From: an uncultured Prevotella sp.
GTDB taxonomy: Bacteria > Bacteroidota > Bacteroidia > Bacteroidales > Bacteroidaceae
Assembly (NCBI GenBank): GCA_900541575.1
Contig: UQKO01000007.1
Coordinates: 15,025 to 79,024 of the forward strand
Length of the DNA stretch: 64,000 bases
Direction: 5' to 3'
Made by a program: the position numbers and the translations under genes. Below, one piece after another: positions 61,999-64,000 of the stretch. The notes beneath the pieces are model-generated. The model did no database searches, had not been told where the DNA came from, and saw only the letters and a list, made by a program, of their open reading frames with translations. The stretch's first letter is position 1, and the number at the start of each line of letters is the position of its first letter.

Positions 61999-63654
61999 AT
62001 GAAGCACTTACACCTTACAGGGCTTGCACTGATAATGGCACTTGGCCTGCAAGCCTGTTCTGACAACGAGACCATCACTCTCCCCAACGGCGATGGAACG
62101 ACCAACACTACCCCAACCGCAGCAGTGGTGCTCAAAGCCGAGGGAAGCAAAGCAACTGTCAGCGTGCCAGTAACGAGCAGTTGGACAGCCGAATCCGATG
62201 CTCCATGGTGTCAACTCACCCAGATGTCTGGAAATGGTAGCGAGCAAGTAGAAGTGGTTGTAGCACGCAACCTTACAGGACAGACGCGCTATGCCAACAT
62301 TACTTTCTCTCACGATGGTACTGCCAAGCGCCTGCGTCGCTATCTTCATAAAGCCTCAGCCTTAGCCGACAGTTCAAGCCAAGCACCCACAGATTCGATT
62401 CACGGCAACGTGCTGCGCGTGGAGCAGCCGCCCTACACTCAGCCCAACACCGACTTAGTACTAACAGGAGCCGAGTTTGTCGACTCTGCCAAGACCATTG
62501 TGGTCAAAGTAGTCAATGGCACAAGCGGTATCTCACTAAGCACAGCGAGCAATAACGCAAGATTTGGGTTGCTCAACGGAAAGCCACAATTTGCTTACTA
62601 CCCCGACGCGCCTCAAGGCGTTGAAACTGCTACCCCCCTCTATGCCGATCTTGATGCCAATGGCAAGGCTGTAGTCGACCTTAGAATTATAGACCATGGC
62701 AAATCTTATCTGTCTGTCAATGCGCTACACATCAGCCAACCCACATTCTTCGAAAAAGTTCAAAAAGAAGCACAACTTGGTAGCGATGGCGCCATTCACT
62801 TTGTCTCGGGTAATAAGCTTTACTTGGGCGGCGGAACAGCCGAGATTTGGACGAAAGTGTTCAGCGGTGGCTTTGAGGATGGTTCTCCCAAAATACGCAT
62901 CACCCCTTCCTACTGCATGAAGGAGTACGACCTCGCTACTAACACCCTTTCGAGCCTCCCCAATCTACCCTCGCATCTTGCCTCAACACAGGGCGCGGGC
63001 TGCGATGTAAACGGCACCCCTTGGCTCATCTTGTCCGATGGATTCTACTACCTTCATGATGGTTCATGGAAATTGGCTGCTAGCTATAGCGGCACCGCTC
63101 TAGCAGCCACCTTCGACAGAGGCAATATCGTGGTGGTAGAACCAAACAAAGTGTGCACCTATGCCATCACAGGCAACTTGCCACAATTGATAAAGTCGGT
63201 CAACCACAACATCGACACAAGCAACTTCCGCTATACACACGACGCTGACGGAAAGCTTTGGGTTTATAGCAAGAGCGATACTGCCGATGATGGCCCCACC
63301 ACCTTGTACCGTCTGAACAACGATGGTTCATTTACCCCATTCACTATCCACGGAGGGCAACTGCTCGGCGTGGCTGGCGACTACCTGTACACTATGCAAC
63401 CCAACAAAGAATATCACCATACCGTGTTGCACCGCTATACTCTAAGCACAGGCAAAGTAGAACTACTGCAAAGCATGATTCTCGAACAAGTGTACAACCA
63501 TGCAGAGTATGTAGACGGACGCTTTGTCACTTTCGGAAAATTGGGAGGAAAGTGGAATGGTGGAATGACTTCCACCAAAACCCCCAACAAATATATGTTT
63601 GTCATGTCGCCTGACAAATATGCCCCCATGTCGCTGACGATTGTCAACAAATAA
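61999..63654 (+). CDS. Lipoprotein with BACON-like domain and beta-propeller-like body
   Basis: A 551-residue surface lipoprotein. The start at 61999 gives a lipobox (GLQAC, Cys20); an ATG at 61942 adds only 19 residues. Residues 40-115 resemble a BACON domain (VTSSWTAESDAPWCQLTQMSGNG ... VARNLTGQTRYANITFS). Residues 130-270 look like another beta domain, and 270-551 have several blades with YxxxD...W or YDLATNTLSSLPNLPS patterns, similar to Kelch/propeller proteins. Function is unknown; carbohydrate or mucin binding is suggested only by BACON's usual company. Confidence 0.75.
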   Translation: MKHLHLTGLALIMALGLQACSDNETITLPNGDGTTNTTPTAAVVLKAEGSKATVSVPVTSSWTAESDAPWCQLTQMSGNGSEQVEVVVARNLTGQTRYANITFSHDGTAKRLRRYLHKASALADSSSQAPTDSIHGNVLRVEQPPYTQPNTDLVLTGAEFVDSAKTIVVKVVNGTSGISLSTASNNARFGLLNGKPQFAYYPDAPQGVETATPLYADLDANGKAVVDLRIIDHGKSYLSVNALHISQPTFFEKVQKEAQLGSDGAIHFVSGNKLYLGGGTAEIWTKVFSGGFEDGSPKIRITPSYCMKEYDLATNTLSSLPNLPSHLASTQGAGCDVNGTPWLILSDGFYYLHDGSWKLAASYSGTALAATFDRGNIVVVEPNKVCTYAITGNLPQLIKSVNHNIDTSNFRYTHDADGKLWVYSKSDTADDGPTTLYRLNNDGSFTPFTIHGGQLLGVAGDYLYTMQPNKEYHHTVLHRYTLSTGKVELLQSMILEQVYNHAEYVDGRFVTFGKLGGKWNGGMTSTKTPNKYMFVMSPDKYAPMSLTIVNK

Positions 63655-63744
63655 CCCACGCTTCATTGAAGACGCAACAGAACTTAATATACCACCCGCA
63701 TTCATACAATGCGATTGGGTAAAATTCTCTCAGCGACATAATTT

Positions 63745-63776
63745 AGGGCTGGCTTCTAACATGAGAAGTCAGCCCT
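63745..63776 (+). terminator. Terminator of the BACON lipoprotein gene
   Basis: AGGGCTGGCTTCT (63745-63757) pairs with AGAAGTCAGCCCT (63764-63776) with one G-U pair, followed by CTTTGTTGTCTTT. Confidence 0.8.
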
Positions 63777-63812
63777 CTTTGTTGTCTTTATGTTTGCAGT
63801 ACTAAAAATAAA

Positions 63813-64000
63813 ATTCCTTGCGAACGGGGAGAGAATACGTAAGCAGCGAACGGAGTGCTATGAACTTCGTCATTATCAAGCTAGAACCTCGGTCATACCG
63901 TTTCTCTTTGAAGACTTTGCCGTCGTTCACTGGGCGGTGAACGCTCTACCGGACGGCAGCGGTAGAGCTACCGGACGGCAGTGGTAGAGCTACCGGACGG
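63813..64000 (+). repeat. Leader + 22-bp tandem repeats, copy 2, cut by the window end
   Basis: The leader at 63813-63942 matches 35304-35431 over most of its length (GAACCTCGGTCAT, GAAGACTTT and CGTTCACTGGGCGGTGAACG are shared). Units start at 63943, 63965 and 63987; the last is broken by the end of the window. The hairpin CGTTCAC/GTGAACG (63924-63930, 63937-63943) is identical. It lies in the same orientation as copy 1. Confidence 0.85.

Overview
The window looks like the chromosome of a Bacteroidales bacterium, probably Prevotellaceae or a close relative. The signs are promoters of the Bacteroidetes type (TTG then TAnnTTTG, usually without strong Shine-Dalgarno sites), an arginine operon ordered argR / GNAT / argG / argC / argD, a giant MG2-type alpha-2-macroglobulin, a TonB-receptor-like barrel with a carboxypeptidase-like N-terminal domain, a methylmalonyl-CoA decarboxylase-type carboxyltransferase operon, DUF349, DUF3316, CotH and BACON-like proteins, and C-terminal tails of the GIYIIGGKKVLVK kind. 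I saw no rRNA, tRNA, CRISPR array, integrase or intact insertion sequence. The genus is not certain.

Layout. 0-5.7 kb: three-gene tripartite RND metal efflux operon (adaptor, pump, outer membrane factor), ended by a perfect 18-bp hairpin. 5.9-8.9 kb: SulP anion transporter and DedA membrane protein. 9.0-13.4 kb: tightly packed operon of a DUF3316-like protein, S41 protease lipoprotein, radical SAM protein, tilS and a small lipoprotein. 13.6-16.7 kb: outer membrane beta-barrel receptor. 17.2-19.7 kb: an ABC-type ATPase plus DUF4435 (TOPRIM-like) pair whose layout recalls the PARIS anti-phage system, overlapping a small AraC protein with an HMA-like CxxC head. 19.8-23.0 kb: MarC, then the operon mmdA / small protein / biotin carrier, preceded by a repeated CGCACACTT word around its promoter. 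23.5-29.5 kb: serC, CotH, DUF349 protein, CorA with a long, apparently structured 5' leader.

29.9-32.0 kb is an AT-rich accessory patch: a 35-bp near-perfect palindrome, an AAA ATPase gene broken by an internal deletion, an unknown protein with faint likeness to the alkyladenine DNA glycosylase fold, and a compact guanidine deiminase of the agmatine deiminase/PAD family. 32.1-34.9 kb: polysaccharide flippase, zinc protease, WbuC. 34.9-36.0 kb: no gene but a leader plus seven 22-bp tandem repeats; a second copy of the same element is cut by the right end of the window. 36.0-40.9 kb: arginine operon. 41-49.4 kb: a single-span membrane protein, a WYL regulator, the alpha-2-macroglobulin (its thioester motif is lost) and a tiny Cys/Lys/Gln-rich secreted protein. 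49.7-63.7 kb: GH20 hexosaminidase, MATE transporter with a probably leaderless start, cytidylate kinase-like protein, menA, prmA, gpmI, a membrane-anchored AraC regulator and a BACON-like lipoprotein.

Besides genes, the window holds several dispersed intergenic repeat families: a GTGGTTCTATAAATTC element, a GGTTATAAAGTTACC element, the leader + 22-bp array, and a separate degenerate 22-bp array upstream of the MATE gene. The strongest candidates for new biology are the ATPase-DUF4435 pair, the 30-32 kb patch, the 22-bp repeat element and the corA leader.
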